Positions 12,887 to 23,155 of a stretch of 64,000 nt of DNA are shown piece after piece (position 1 is the first letter of the stretch; each line of letters opens with the position of its first letter). Location: NCBI GenBank assembly GCA_033439255.1, contig CM065878.1, positions 3,720,001-3,784,000 of the forward strand. Reading direction: 5' to 3'. The DNA is from Hericium rajendrae (lineage: Eukaryota > Basidiomycota > Agaricomycetes > Russulales > Hericiaceae). Below the pieces are notes generated by a model. It did not search any database. It had not been told where the DNA came from and saw nothing but the letters and a program-made list of their open reading frames with translations. The position numbers were made by a program, and so were the translations under genes.

Positions 12887-13742
12887 ATGGCTCCTCCAAC
12901 CACCGCGTCTGCCCCTCCAAACAGCGCCGCGCCGCCCTCCACTTCTCGCCAGCGCGGCCAGGCGCGCAGAAGACCCAACGATGATGCTGCGTATGCCGGG
13001 CCTTCGAATGCAGGCGCGAAAAGGCACGCAGGAGACGCCGCGGACGGGGACGGACGCGTCAAGAGGAAGCGTGTGGAGCCTCCTCTGCCACCAGTCAGCA
13101 TCGCACGCACTGCACGGCCGGGTGGGGGTGACGGGGAGATCAAGGCTCCACTGGTAAGTATCACCATCTGTTTGTGTTCGCGCCGGCATACGAGGCTCCA
13201 TGTATTACCGTGTTACGCCCCTTGAGGCACCCACCCATTTCAATGCGCTCATCATGCTCTGATAGATGGACTTTTCTGCCCTGCCTCAGGAGGCTCTCCA
13301 TCGGTATCTTGTTCAACATGATCTAGTACCGCATGTGTATCCATCACCTCTTACGCCATACGATCCGCCACCCCCACCAACGTTGCTCAATCCGCACCGC
13401 AGTACTTCCCGCGGACTAAGTCCGGCGTTTGTGACACCTGCAAACCGACCGCGAAGACAGTCGCGGGAACAAAGCAGGCGACGCAGCTCGCGACTGGTAG
13501 AAGAAGAACCCCGTGGGCGTACGCCCATCCTCGCAGATGTGGAGGAGGTGCATGAGGTGCTGGCTGCGATCGCGCAGAGACACTTCGACGAGACTGTCGT
13601 CAAGGAGTTTGATACGCTGGCATCGTTCGTCTGTGCATTGAAGGCGAAAGGTAGGTGACTGCAGCTATTTTCTCTCATGGTGCTGATGCTGGGCCGCGGT
13701 GTATCCCCGCTCGATGTCATCTTAGAACGCGTTCCCGGGTGA
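12887..13742 (+). CDS. SAP30-like Sin3-binding protein (histone deacetylase complex)
   Basis: Probable subunit of the Sin3/Rpd3 histone deacetylase complex. Exon 1 (12887-about 13153) encodes a Pro/Ala/Ser-rich N-terminus with a nuclear-localisation-like cluster (GRVKRKRVE). After a GTAAGT...GATAG intron, exon 2 starts MDFSALPQEALHRYLVQHDL, resembling the start of the Sin3-binding domain of SAP30 (hydrophobic-F-S-x-L-x-x-x-A-L-x-x-Y). It continues through a linker with RSSRLVEEEPRGR and ends in a helix-rich block (EEVHEVLAAIAQRHFDETVV, EFDTLASFVCALKAK). A third tiny exon (13725-13742) adds ERVPG. The in-frame upstream ATGs at 12812 and 12881 are alternatives; 12887 has the better context. Confidence 0.6.
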
Positions 13743-14531
13743 CTGGGGTTTTCGTACTCCGCGCCGCCGGCAGCCCCGGCCAGCCAATGGCAGCGCTGCG
13801 TTGACGCGAAAGTGATTGGGCGCCAGATTGTCTGTATGCATTACTACGGCAACGTGTGAACCCAGCATCAGCGTTGTTCCTCCCATTTGTACGATACCTT
13901 TGCCTTTTACGCAACGTTTTATTATTGGACTTGCCTGTCGTTTAATCATCGGTTGCTTAGGACGATCGGATAGCGCTACGGGCCTCATGTAGCCTCAGTA
14001 AGTATAGGTGCTTATCACAGACCATCAGAGGGCTGGCAGGCAGCAGGCAGCAGAATCCATCAATGATCAATGAAGGTCAGCTTGTACTGTAACCAAGCAG
14101 TAAGCAGCGGTATATATTTGGAACATACCCTGTCGTAAAAGACCCCAAAGACATAGAGAAGTTGTAGGATGCCGCTTTCCGACCAATCGGAGCCCGATAT
14201 GCCCCATCTCCCTGACAACCCCATCCGACCAGGCCGTCAAAACCATGTGTGCGCTCCAACAGAAGTGTCACTTATATAAACGCTACAAATGCCTCTTTCC
14301 ACATCTTCCACCTTCTCCTCCTCACCTTCTGCTTTCTTTCGCGGTCTTTTGCAGCAGTGCTGCCCATCTCTCTTTTTTGTGAGTGTTTATCCCTATCATC
14401 TTCGTGGGTCCACACCACATACGAACTAAGATCGTTGTTCGTTTGTCTAGTTGTCCGGACTCCCGCCGTCGTCTCGTTCTTTCCGACTTCTGTGAAGCCC
14501 AGCTGCCCGCCTTTTCTGTTCAGTGTCAAAA
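13743..14531. promoter_or_regulatory. Promoter and leader of the secreted-protein gene
   Basis: The region upstream of the gene at 14532. A TATA box is present at 14273-14280 and a T/C-rich stretch follows, consistent with a fungal transcription start and 5' leader. A 5' UTR intron (GTGAGT near 14379 to an AG near 14452) is possible. Upstream of about 14250 nothing stands out. Confidence 0.5.
14273..14280 (+). promoter_or_regulatory. TATA box of the secreted-protein gene
   Basis: TATATAAA about 250 bp before the start codon at 14532, followed by the pyrimidine-rich tract usual for strongly expressed fungal promoters. The long distance suggests a leader with an intron. Confidence 0.55.
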
Positions 14532-15911
14532 ATGAAGTTCTCTTCCGCCCTCACTTCCCTCATCTTCCTCCTCCCCCTGCTTGCCGGGCAAGCCTCAGCA
14601 GGCGTTACCGGCCGGGCCGCCGCGCAGAAGAACGCCGGTGGCAAGGGTGGTAACAACAATGGTAACAACGGCGGCAACAACAACGGTAACAACAACAACA
14701 ATAACGGGGCTGCCGCCGCGTCCTCTGCTGCCGCCGCATCCTCCGCGGCCGCGACCGCATCTGCGGCGGGTGCTCAGGCACTGCTGCTGCCGCCGCCGGT
14801 GGTAACGCTCAGACTTCCACGAGTGCGTTTATTCTTCCGACTTCTTTTCCGGGGCTGATCCATTTTGATTGTTCCAGCGCTCGATCCTGCCGTCGTCGCG
14901 CAGGGCTTCGCCCAGGATGGTCAGGCGGTGCAGGAGGCCGGTCAGGTCGCCTCGCTCACGTCCACGAACAACTTTATCAACTTCTGTTTGACCGTCCCCG
15001 ACAAGCCGATCACCAACGGCCAGCAGATTAAGACCGGTTCCTGCAATCCCGCGCCAATGGGTATCATCGCGTCGACGAGCAACATTCCCTCGTCCAAGTT
15101 CACGAACCCGAAGAACATGGACAACATAGCCGCGAACCAGAAGTTCACGATTTCGATGGCGGTCAGCAACATACAGACGGGCAACTTCGTCAATGCGAAC
15201 TCGAATTACTACTCCGCGCCGCAGCAGGTGAACGCGCAGGGCAACATCATCGGCCACACGCACGTCGTCATCGAGAAGCTCGATTCGCTCACGCAGACCA
15301 CGCCCACGAACCCCCAGAACTTCGCGTTCTTCAAGGGCGTCAACGCGCCCGCCGTTAACGGCGCCGTTACCGCTGATGTCGACAACGGTCTCCCCGCGGG
15401 CTCTTACCGTCTTGCGTCCATCAACACCGCCGCTAACCATCAACCTGTCCTCGTCGCTGTCGCGCAGCACGGATCTATGGATGACATGGTCTACGTACGC
15501 GTTTTCATTATTTTCATTCGTTGGCTGGGCCTTACCTTTTACTTGCAGTTTACTGTTGGTGGTGCCGGTGCTGCTGCCGCGAACGCGACCGCTGGTACCG
15601 GCGCTGCGGCTGCTGCTGGTGCTGCCTCTGCTTCTGCTGCTGCGTCGTCCGCTGCTGCGAGCTCTACCGCCGCAGCTGGTACTACCGGCAAGGGCAATAA
15701 CGGTGCTAAGGGCAATAACGGTGCTGCTGCTGCGGGTGCAGGTGCAGGTGCTGCCAAGAGTGGTGCGGGTGCGGGTGCTGCCAACGGTGCCGCCGCTGGT
15801 GCTGCCAAGGGTGGTGCTGCTGGAGCAGGTGCGGGTGCAGGGAACAAGGGCGCTAAGGGCCGGGCTCTTGGCAGCAGATTCCGCCGCAGCCGTCTCGCGC
15901 GCGAGTACTAG
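14532..15911 (+). CDS. Secreted Ala/Gly/Asn-rich fungal protein
   Basis: A conserved fungal secreted family of unknown function. The signal peptide is clear: MKFSSALTSLIFLLPLLAG, predicted cut near QASA. A Gly/Asn repeat (KGGNNNGNNGGNNNGNNN) and a poly-Ala/Ser run follow, then the family core of about 200 residues (STNNFINFCL, TNGQQIKTGSCNPAPMG, IPSSKFTNPKN, NIQTGNFVNANSNYYSAPQQ, GNIIGHTHVVIEKL, FFKGVNAPAVNGAVTADV, GLPAGSYRLASINTAANHQP, VAQHGSMDDMVY). A last exon (acceptor near 15548) encodes about 120 residues of Ala/Gly-rich sequence with two close GKGNNGAKGNNGA-like units and a basic end. The frame is broken once, near 14777-14780: the poly-Ala run reads out of frame for about 13 codons before the intron, and one added base would restore it. 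Cell wall or matrix association is an inference. Confidence 0.8.
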
Positions 15912-16725
15912 ATGGTTGTAGCCTCCACGGACGGCGGATGCTCTTGGGTCGCTATGTGGAGTACATGCTGAATGCCTTCGTTCTTGTAATATAGCTGCAC
16001 GCTTTCGCGTCCGGCAGCATACCCTAGTGTTACTGTGATGCTCTTCATACTTACGCGCTGTTCAGTTTTCCTTGGCTTTGTAGAATCGATTCCTGGCGGG
16101 TTCGGATCTAATTTGGGATGTTGTGTGAGAGTGAAACTGGAATTGTCTGTGAAAACATGACCTTTTCGTTTGACAACGGCGCTCCGTCTGCGAGTGTCGT
16201 GGCGGGTGCTGAAGTGAGGAACCAGTAAGAGTGGCTGACTGTGGTCGTAAGCGCATCAAAAAAGCGATCACGCGCATCCGGGGCGCTGGAGACATGTAAG
16301 GTCTCATCCGCGCCGAAGGCTGGACAGATCTCCGAGAGTTTGGTATCAGCGCTCCAGCGTTGCTACACCATTCCTGACCGTTGCACTGCGACCTGCGACC
16401 GTGCTATACCCTTCTCTCCTACCTTGAAGGACGGCTTGTTGAGGTGCACGGGCAATCCGGGCGATTGACGCGTTCACGAGTACGACATAAGGCACCCCTT
16501 CACGGACGGAAGGACATTGATCTGGCCATTTTCTTCCAAGTGCCTTGTGGGTGCGTTACACAGCTCTTGGTCTCTTGGCTTTCATTTCCGACTTACCTGC
16601 AGGCGGCTGCTATACCCTGCATTCTCGGAGCTATATAAGTATACCACATTCGCTGACCGACCAACCGCTGGACCTGTTGGTGCGGCCCCCCTCGTTTCTT
16701 CAAGTTCGCAGCAGCCGGATCCTTC
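15912..16725. promoter_or_regulatory. Spacer with promoter of the ADAM gene
   Basis: Holds the 3' UTR of the secreted-protein gene and the promoter of the next gene, with a TATA box at 16632-16638. I see nothing else recognisable. Confidence 0.5.
16632..16638 (+). promoter_or_regulatory. TATA box of the ADAM gene
   Basis: TATATAA about 90 bp upstream of the start codon at 16726, a normal fungal spacing. Confidence 0.55.
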
Positions 16726-19700
16726 ATGTCTTCCTTCGATCGAATATGCGCGCTGGTCGTTCTCTTTGTATCATTTCTGACAATTGTCACTGGTGAGCAA
16801 TTTGCCTATCGGATCGTCTGGTATCCAACGCCCGACATACATTGACATCGCCGTCTATAGCATCTAGCGCACCCCCGAGACCAATCAAACGCCTAGCCCA
16901 CCCATCTACGCTCGCCATCGAGATCCTTCCTCGCCAACCCACCGCCCGAACGACACACAATGCGCGCTCGTTCCCCTTAGACTCCACCACGCTGCACCAC
17001 TCTGACTCCTTCCGCCTCACGCTCTCCGTCTTTGGCGAGACCTTCCACCTGCATCTCCGTCCGAACGACGAGCTCATCCACCCCTCCGCGCGCATCTCGT
17101 ACTACACCACCGACGCCATCGGCCGCAGCGTGCGCACGCACACGGAACCGCTGCTCCGCTCGAGCGTGCGCGCCTACTGGGCGAGGTCATTCCCGCCGCG
17201 GCGAGCGCCGCGCGCATGCGCGAGGACACCGCGCGCGTGTACCCGCCGGGCGCGGGGCTCGGCTGGGCGCGCATCACTGTGCACGAACAGGGCGATGAGG
17301 CGCGCGGCGTGCCGCCCGTGTTCGAGGGCGCGTTCTCCGTCAATGGCGTCGTGCACCACGTCGCGACGCGGGAGAACTTCCTGCGCAACCGCCATGCCCT
17401 CGATCCGCAGATTGCGCTCCTGGATGATGATCCGGACTCTGGGCTGGTCATCTGGCGCGAGACGGATGTGATGAGTGCGCATGAGGAGGCGGCGCATCTG
17501 GGCCATACGGGCGCCGAGCGGACGGGGGCGAGGACATGTGGGCATGATTCCCATCCGTGGAATACGGATCCTGCATTTAATCCAGTGTTACGGAAGCCCC
17601 CGCCTACAACGCCGTGGCGGAACTCTTTGGGCTTCCTGGACCCGTTTGCGTCGGACATCCTTCACAGACGAGATGATGTCGCCGGTGGCGGGATGGGCTC
17701 AAAGTAAGATATCCTCCTTGTTCATACGGTGCATTGTATTGACTGTTTGAAGCTTTGCGAATACCATTGGTCAAGGCGGAGGCTGCCCGAGTAGTCAGAA
17801 AGTGGTATGCAAATGTTGTTTCATCATCTTTGCCTGAACACCATGTTCATCGTGACGTTTCAGATCTACATGGGTGTCGCCGCAGACTGCGAATACGTCC
17901 AGCATTATGGGTCCCAATCTAATGCTACAACCCAAATATTGACTGTTTGGAATACAGCTAGTGCGCTTTATAAGGTGTGATTTTCGTTGTTACAGATCGA
18001 TGCCGACTTTTATCTGATGCTTAACCCTCTAGAGTACTTTCAACGTAAGCCTTGGGATAGTTGAACTACAAGTACAGAATTCGACGTAAGATTCTATATT
18101 CTTCCAACCCTCACCTCACCGACACCTTGGTGCAGGTGTCCTTCTCAAACCGACCCAGCTGTTCCTTGGAACATCGCGTGTGGCAACACCAATGACTCGA
18201 CCACCGACCTCAACGCCCGTCTATCGCTGTTTTCACAATGGCGCGGAAATAAGGGTGACGATGGCGCAGGGCTGTGGCATCTTATGAGTGGCTGCCCGTC
18301 CGGCTCTGAGGTTGGTGTCGCGTGGCTTGGAGTGCTTTGCCAGCAACAGTCGACCGGTCAGGCCGGTCAGTTCGTCTCAGGGACGCCGTGTCGACTTCGG
18401 GACGCGTAGAATGGCAAGTCGTGTCGCATGAAATTGGCCATAATTTCGGTGCTATCGTGAGTCCAGCAGATGATTTTGTCCTAAGACATGGCTGACCATG
18501 ACTTGGTCTCATCCAGCATGATGTACGTGATTAAAGTGAAGAAAACGTGCATGTGAAACTGATTTCTTGCAGTGTGTCAGCGGTTGTAATACAACCAGCG
18601 GATGCTGTCCGCTTTCAACATCTTCTTGCGATTCTAGCTCGCAGTTCATCATGAGCCCGGTGGCCGAGGATGGCGAAATGCATTTCTCGCCATGCACGCT
18701 CGGTAACATTTGTACGTAGAAACAACACCATACTTACCGCGCGCCGTCCCTCACTTCTATTTAGGCTCCCTCATCCAAGGCCAATCCTCCGCCGGCCACC
18801 TCAACACGACCTGCCTGGTCGACCCCGACCCGAACCGGCGCACCATCGCGCTCCAGATGTGCGGCAACGGCATCGTCGAGAGCGGCGAGGACTGCGACCC
18901 CGGCGTCGGCAGCAACTCGACGTGCTGCGACGCGTTGACGTGCAAGTTCCGCGCGGGCGCCGTCTGCGACCCCACGAGCAGCGGGTGCTGCAGCGCGCAG
19001 TGCCAGTTCGCGCCGGCGTCGCAGGTCTGCCGGCCGGCGAAGGACGAGCAGTGCGATACGCCCGAGAGCTGTACCGGTTCGAGCGCGGAGTGTCCGGCGG
19101 ACGTGTTTGCGCCGAATGGGAAGAGCTGTGGCGGGGATGGTCTGGCGTGCGCGGGTGGGCTCTGTACGTCGGTTGACCGTAAGTTGCGCAGTGCATTAGG
19201 GAAAGTTAAAGGCTAACTGGTGTTAGAGCAATGTCAGCAACAAGGAGCGTCGATGAACTTGCAGAAAGCATGCCCGAGTCCAAATGACAAGTCGTGCAAG
19301 GTGTCGTGCCAAGATCCAACCAATTCGCAGCGTTGTGTTGTGCTCGATTCTCTGCTCGTGGATGGTTCTCCTTGTGGTGAGTAGTTCCTGAATTCCATTA
19401 TTGTTCTTCGCATGATAAACAAGTCACTCAGGCTTGGGAGGGACATGCGAAAACGGGAATTGCCAAGCTGGGAGCTTGTTAGATACGGTGAAAGTCAGTT
19501 TAATTTTCGTTATAAACTGATGCCCTGTTAATTTTTCTTGCTCAGTCATGGTATACCCAAAACCTGCAAATTGCAATTCCGGTGACGGTTATTGCTGGCA
19601 TCATCGCTATTATTCTGCTCTGGACTTTGTTCATTTGCAAGTCTTCAACGTCTCTAATACAGATATGAAAACATACTGACTGCCGCCCACAGGTATCCGG

Positions 19701-20011
19701 CGTTGCTGTCGTCGGGGAAGTGGCGGAGGATACAAGATAGCCTACGTACCTCCGGCGCCTGGCGCCCAGCGGATCGCAAGTTTGCCGCCTGGGGCCCCAC
19801 CTTTGCACCGCCCCCACCGCGACCACCCATGATGGCCACAGGCGCACCCTCAGCTCTCCAGCCCGGTATGCGGTGAGTAATGACACTCGGATGTGGTATT
19901 CGGTCAGCTTACAGCAGATATAGGTCTAGCGGGATGCCTTCGAGTGATGGAAGGGCCTCGTCGCGGTCAAACTGGGTGGATGCGACGCAATGGAACGGAC
20001 CTAACAGATGA
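16726..20011 (+). CDS. ADAM-type zinc metalloprotease (reprolysin + disintegrin + TM)
   Basis: Type I membrane metalloprotease. A short first exon from 16726 encodes the signal peptide (MSSFDRICALVVLFVSFL). A prodomain follows (FRLTLSVFGETFHLHLRP, VPPVFEGAFSVNGVVHHV), then the reprolysin domain (IYMGVAADCEYVQHYGS, WNTASALYKSTFNVSLGIVE). The zinc site HEIGHNFGAIHD is followed by the Met-turn FIMSP. A Cys-rich disintegrin-like domain comes next (CGNGIVESGEDCDPG ... CDALTCKF ... SGCCSAQCQF ... CDTPESCTGSSAECP), then more Cys-rich exons, one TM (IAIPVTVIAGIIAIILLW) and a Gly/Pro-rich cytosolic tail ending near WVDATQWNGPNR at 20011. The last two catalytic-motif residues (His-Asp) come from a 6-nt exon, 18517-18522. 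At least ten exons. The frame is broken by one base near 17179-17181 (G run), 18384-18388 and 19797-19804, with family-like sequence on both sides each time. Confidence 0.88.
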
Positions 20012-20228
20012 TCATAGCCCATCGCACCTATCATCATGTCATCTGTCATTGCTCTATCTTGTAGGCACTTAATGGACCATTGTGAACAATTTAATGTGTA
20101 CAACGATACATCGGAGATATGGCGTGATAGTAAAAGCGACAAACAGCCACGTAAGGGCTTAGCGAGCAGCGCCTGGTCTGCGTCAAATGGACGCGCAGGT
20201 CGTGGATCTTGACAGCTGCCAATTCAAT

Positions 20229-21451
20229 TTAGAGCCCACCCGTGTCCTCCTTCGGCCGTTTCTCGAGGATGCCATCTACGATGCCGAACGCGAGCGCATC
20301 CTGAGCTGAAAATGCAAGTTAGCTAACCCGTCTTGTGCGCCGGCCGCCTTACGGCAGTGACCAACCTGTCATGAAGTAGTCCCTCTCTAGCGCCGTTTCT
20401 AGGGGTACGTAGTACGTCAGTTATACAGTTACGGGGAAGAAGTGGGTGTTCTGACCAAATCGTTGTATGCCCTGCTCCTCGGTCTCGTCACTGAGTGCGC
20501 AATGGCGCTGGTAGATGCCAGTTAGAAGTTTACGTATCCGGAGGATCTCCTTCGCGTGGATCGCGATATCTGAGGCTTGTCCGGATGCCCCGCCGGATGG
20601 CTCTGGAAAGACAAACAGGTGATAAATGGACGAAAGGAATAAGGCACGCGACGACGGAGGGGCTTACGGTGGATCATGATGCTGGCATTTGGCAGAACAT
20701 GCCGCCTGCCTTTCTCTCCTGTAATCAAGAAGTGAAGTGGTGTGCAAAACCTGACACATATACCTGACTTACCTGCAGCGAGAAGTAGTGATCCCATGGA
20801 GCATGCTTGCCCTACGCAGTAAGTGTGTATTGGCGACGAGACATACTAAACCATGTGTGTGTTAGCTCGTTCTCAATGCGAGATGTCGCATTGTCCAACC
20901 TGCATCTATAGTAGTTAGTATATAGAAGCATCAAGACAGCGAGAAAGGAATCACTGTGTCGTAAATGGCCAGACCGGCAGTTACGCTGCCTCCGGGTGAG
21001 TTGATGTAAAGATGTATCGGCTTTGACGTTTCCTCCGCCTCAAGGAAAAGAAGTTGGGCAACGATGAGAGCTGAGTCTATATCGCGGATCTACGTTCATA
21101 AGGACGTGGTCAATTGAAGAGCCGAAGAGCAGAAACTCACTGGGCCGTAAAGCATGATGACCCGTTCCCGCAAGAGACGCGAGAAGATATCATAGGAACG
21201 TTCTCCTCTTCCCTGAATGATTGTTTATTATTCAATAAGCTAGTTATCCATGCATATGCAACGTACAGTCTGCTCGACGACTATTGGCACCAAGCCATTC
21301 CCCTGGGGTTCCGACCAATCCGAGGCTAATGGGTGAGATTCCGATGTGACGCGTGCATTTCTTTGAAAGCAATTGGGTGAAATTGACGAGCTTGGGAGAG
21401 CACTGGTCTCCTGAATGCTGCCAGTGAGCGTAGCGAGCGAGTAACATTCAT
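20229..21451 (-). CDS. clpP: Mitochondrial ATP-dependent Clp protease, proteolytic subunit
   Basis: Serine protease forming the mitochondrial ClpP barrel. Exons in order: [31 protein letters not shown], the [16 protein letters not shown] block, [20 protein letters not shown], then [14 protein letters not shown] with the catalytic Ser, [14 protein letters not shown] with the catalytic His, and [14 protein letters not shown] with the catalytic Asp. [20 protein letters not shown] follows, ending at 20229. All triad residues are present. At least seven exons, several very short. The probable start at 21451 gives an Arg-rich, acid-free leader ([18 protein letters not shown]), right for a mitochondrial targeting peptide. 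However, this leader is one base out of frame with the [11 protein letters not shown] exon; the break falls near 21340-21350. Divergent from the Brl1-like gene with 290 bp between start codons. Confidence 0.9.
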
Positions 21452-21741
21452 GATTGAAACAATGAGCGCGTCTGGTGCGCGAGTGGGTCAAGGCGAGAGA
21501 GCTGGGAAGTCACACATGTGACAGACGCGTCCACGAGCTTGCTTTCGTGCCACGCATCGCGTCGGCGAAGTCTTTTACTTCCTCCCAAGCGATAGCTCGG
21601 AATCCGAATGCAGCTTGACGCCAACAAACAGCGTGTTTGATACCAGGTATCTCGCTTTGATTTGAGCTCTTTGCGTTCAATAACGCCGATGAATTTGTGC
21701 TTCACCTCAGATACCTCTTCCCGACCCCACGCGCGCCCACA

Positions 21742-23155
21742 ATGAACCGTTCTGAACGATCTAGGGAGGCCCCCATGGATTTCCAGTTTACATCGCGACC
21801 TAGTTTCTCTAGTCGACCCGTCTGGGCTGAGAATCCTAGTACACCGGTGAAACGTATGTGCTGTCGCTCCTTAACAGATATTGCCGAGCTAACTCTCGAA
21901 TGGCAGGCTCGCACAGTGACATGAACCCCCCAACGCCGTCTTTTCCTGGGCCATCTTCGTCTTTTCCAACCTTCGGAACTAATCAAAATGTGCCATTTCT
22001 GTTCAATTCGCCTCCGCCACAAACACCACATACCCCTGCCTGGGCACCGTCCCCGACCAAGATTATGCCACACGAGGAATTACCGGATGTCGACATGGGA
22101 GAAGTGAGCCCGCCCAAGCCCGAAGAGAATGAGAAGACGTCTGATCGCGGACGTAACGTGGCTATGGGTGCAATGCGACGGGTCTTCAAGTCCAGACAGA
22201 AGTCTCCGGAGAAGCGTCTTACGAGGGTCACAAGACGGGGAGGCGATGATGAGGATGACGAGAATACCAGCGGCAGTGAGAACGACAGCGACGATGGCCG
22301 ATTGAGTCCTCGGAAGTCGCGGGTGCAGAACAACACATCTCACCATTATACTCTGAACGTTCCTTCGCCGAGCGCGCCTCCCACCGATACACCATATGTC
22401 CTCTTGGGGTGAGTTCTACTCAAGCTCTTGATCCCCGTGCGCCTTCTCATGTGACGCAGGTACCTGCAATTCTTTTTTAACCTTTCTCTGGTCCTTGTCT
22501 TCCTGTACTTGCTTCTTCAGTTCATTCTCACGGTACAACGGGATGTAGAGCAACGAATCTCGGAACATTCTATGGGTGAGCGCTGATCATCCATGCATTG
22601 TCCTGCATTTACCCAGGCTATTTCCATAGACATTGTGCAGGAGATCTCCAACTGCGCAACACAGTTCAAGGTGAACCTCTGCGGCTCTAACCCGGTTCCT
22701 GCCATGCTTCGTCAGTGCGGTGCCTGGGAGACATGCATGAACCGGGATCCTACCATCGTAGGCCGCGCTCGGGTGGGAGCGGAACTCATTGCGGAGGTCG
22801 TGAATGGATTTGTGGAACCCATAAGCTGGAAGACATTGGTACACCTCAGTTTCTGTACCTTCTCACCCGTGATTCTCACGCCTCTCCATAGGCTTTCACG
22901 CTGACGTCCCTCGCGTTCCTGACCGTATTCATTAACGCGCTTCTGTCGCTCTATCGTTCGCGACACCAACCTGCTCCAGTGGCACCTTCTCATCATCACC
23001 AACCTTCGTTTTCCCTGCCACCTCCAACACCTTTTCCGCCGCAGTACCTCCAGGCACCTGACTGGGGCCGGTCGTGGAACGGTGTGGGAGATGAAGACCT
23101 CCAGACGCCCAGTCGAAGAAGGCGGCTGGAGAGCGGGGAAGCCAAAGTCATGTAG
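21742..23155 (+). CDS. BRL1: Nuclear envelope protein Brl1/Brr6 family
   Basis: Integral nuclear-envelope protein of the Brr6/Brl1 family, needed for nuclear pore assembly and lipid balance in yeasts. Start at 21742 (MNRSERSREAPMDFQF). An N-terminal Ser/Pro-rich, charged region contains RRVFKSRQKSPEKR. The first membrane segment follows (LQFFFNLSLVLVFLYLLLQF), then the lumenal domain with its conserved Cys: DIVQEISNCATQFKVNLC, then MLRQCGAWETCMNRDP, giving four Cys in the family spacing. The second membrane segment is AFTLTSLAFLTVFINALLSL, and a short C-terminal tail ends at 23155. The family's disulfide-bridged lumenal loop and TM-loop-TM order are both visible. Five or more exons, frame intact. 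Confidence 0.88.
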
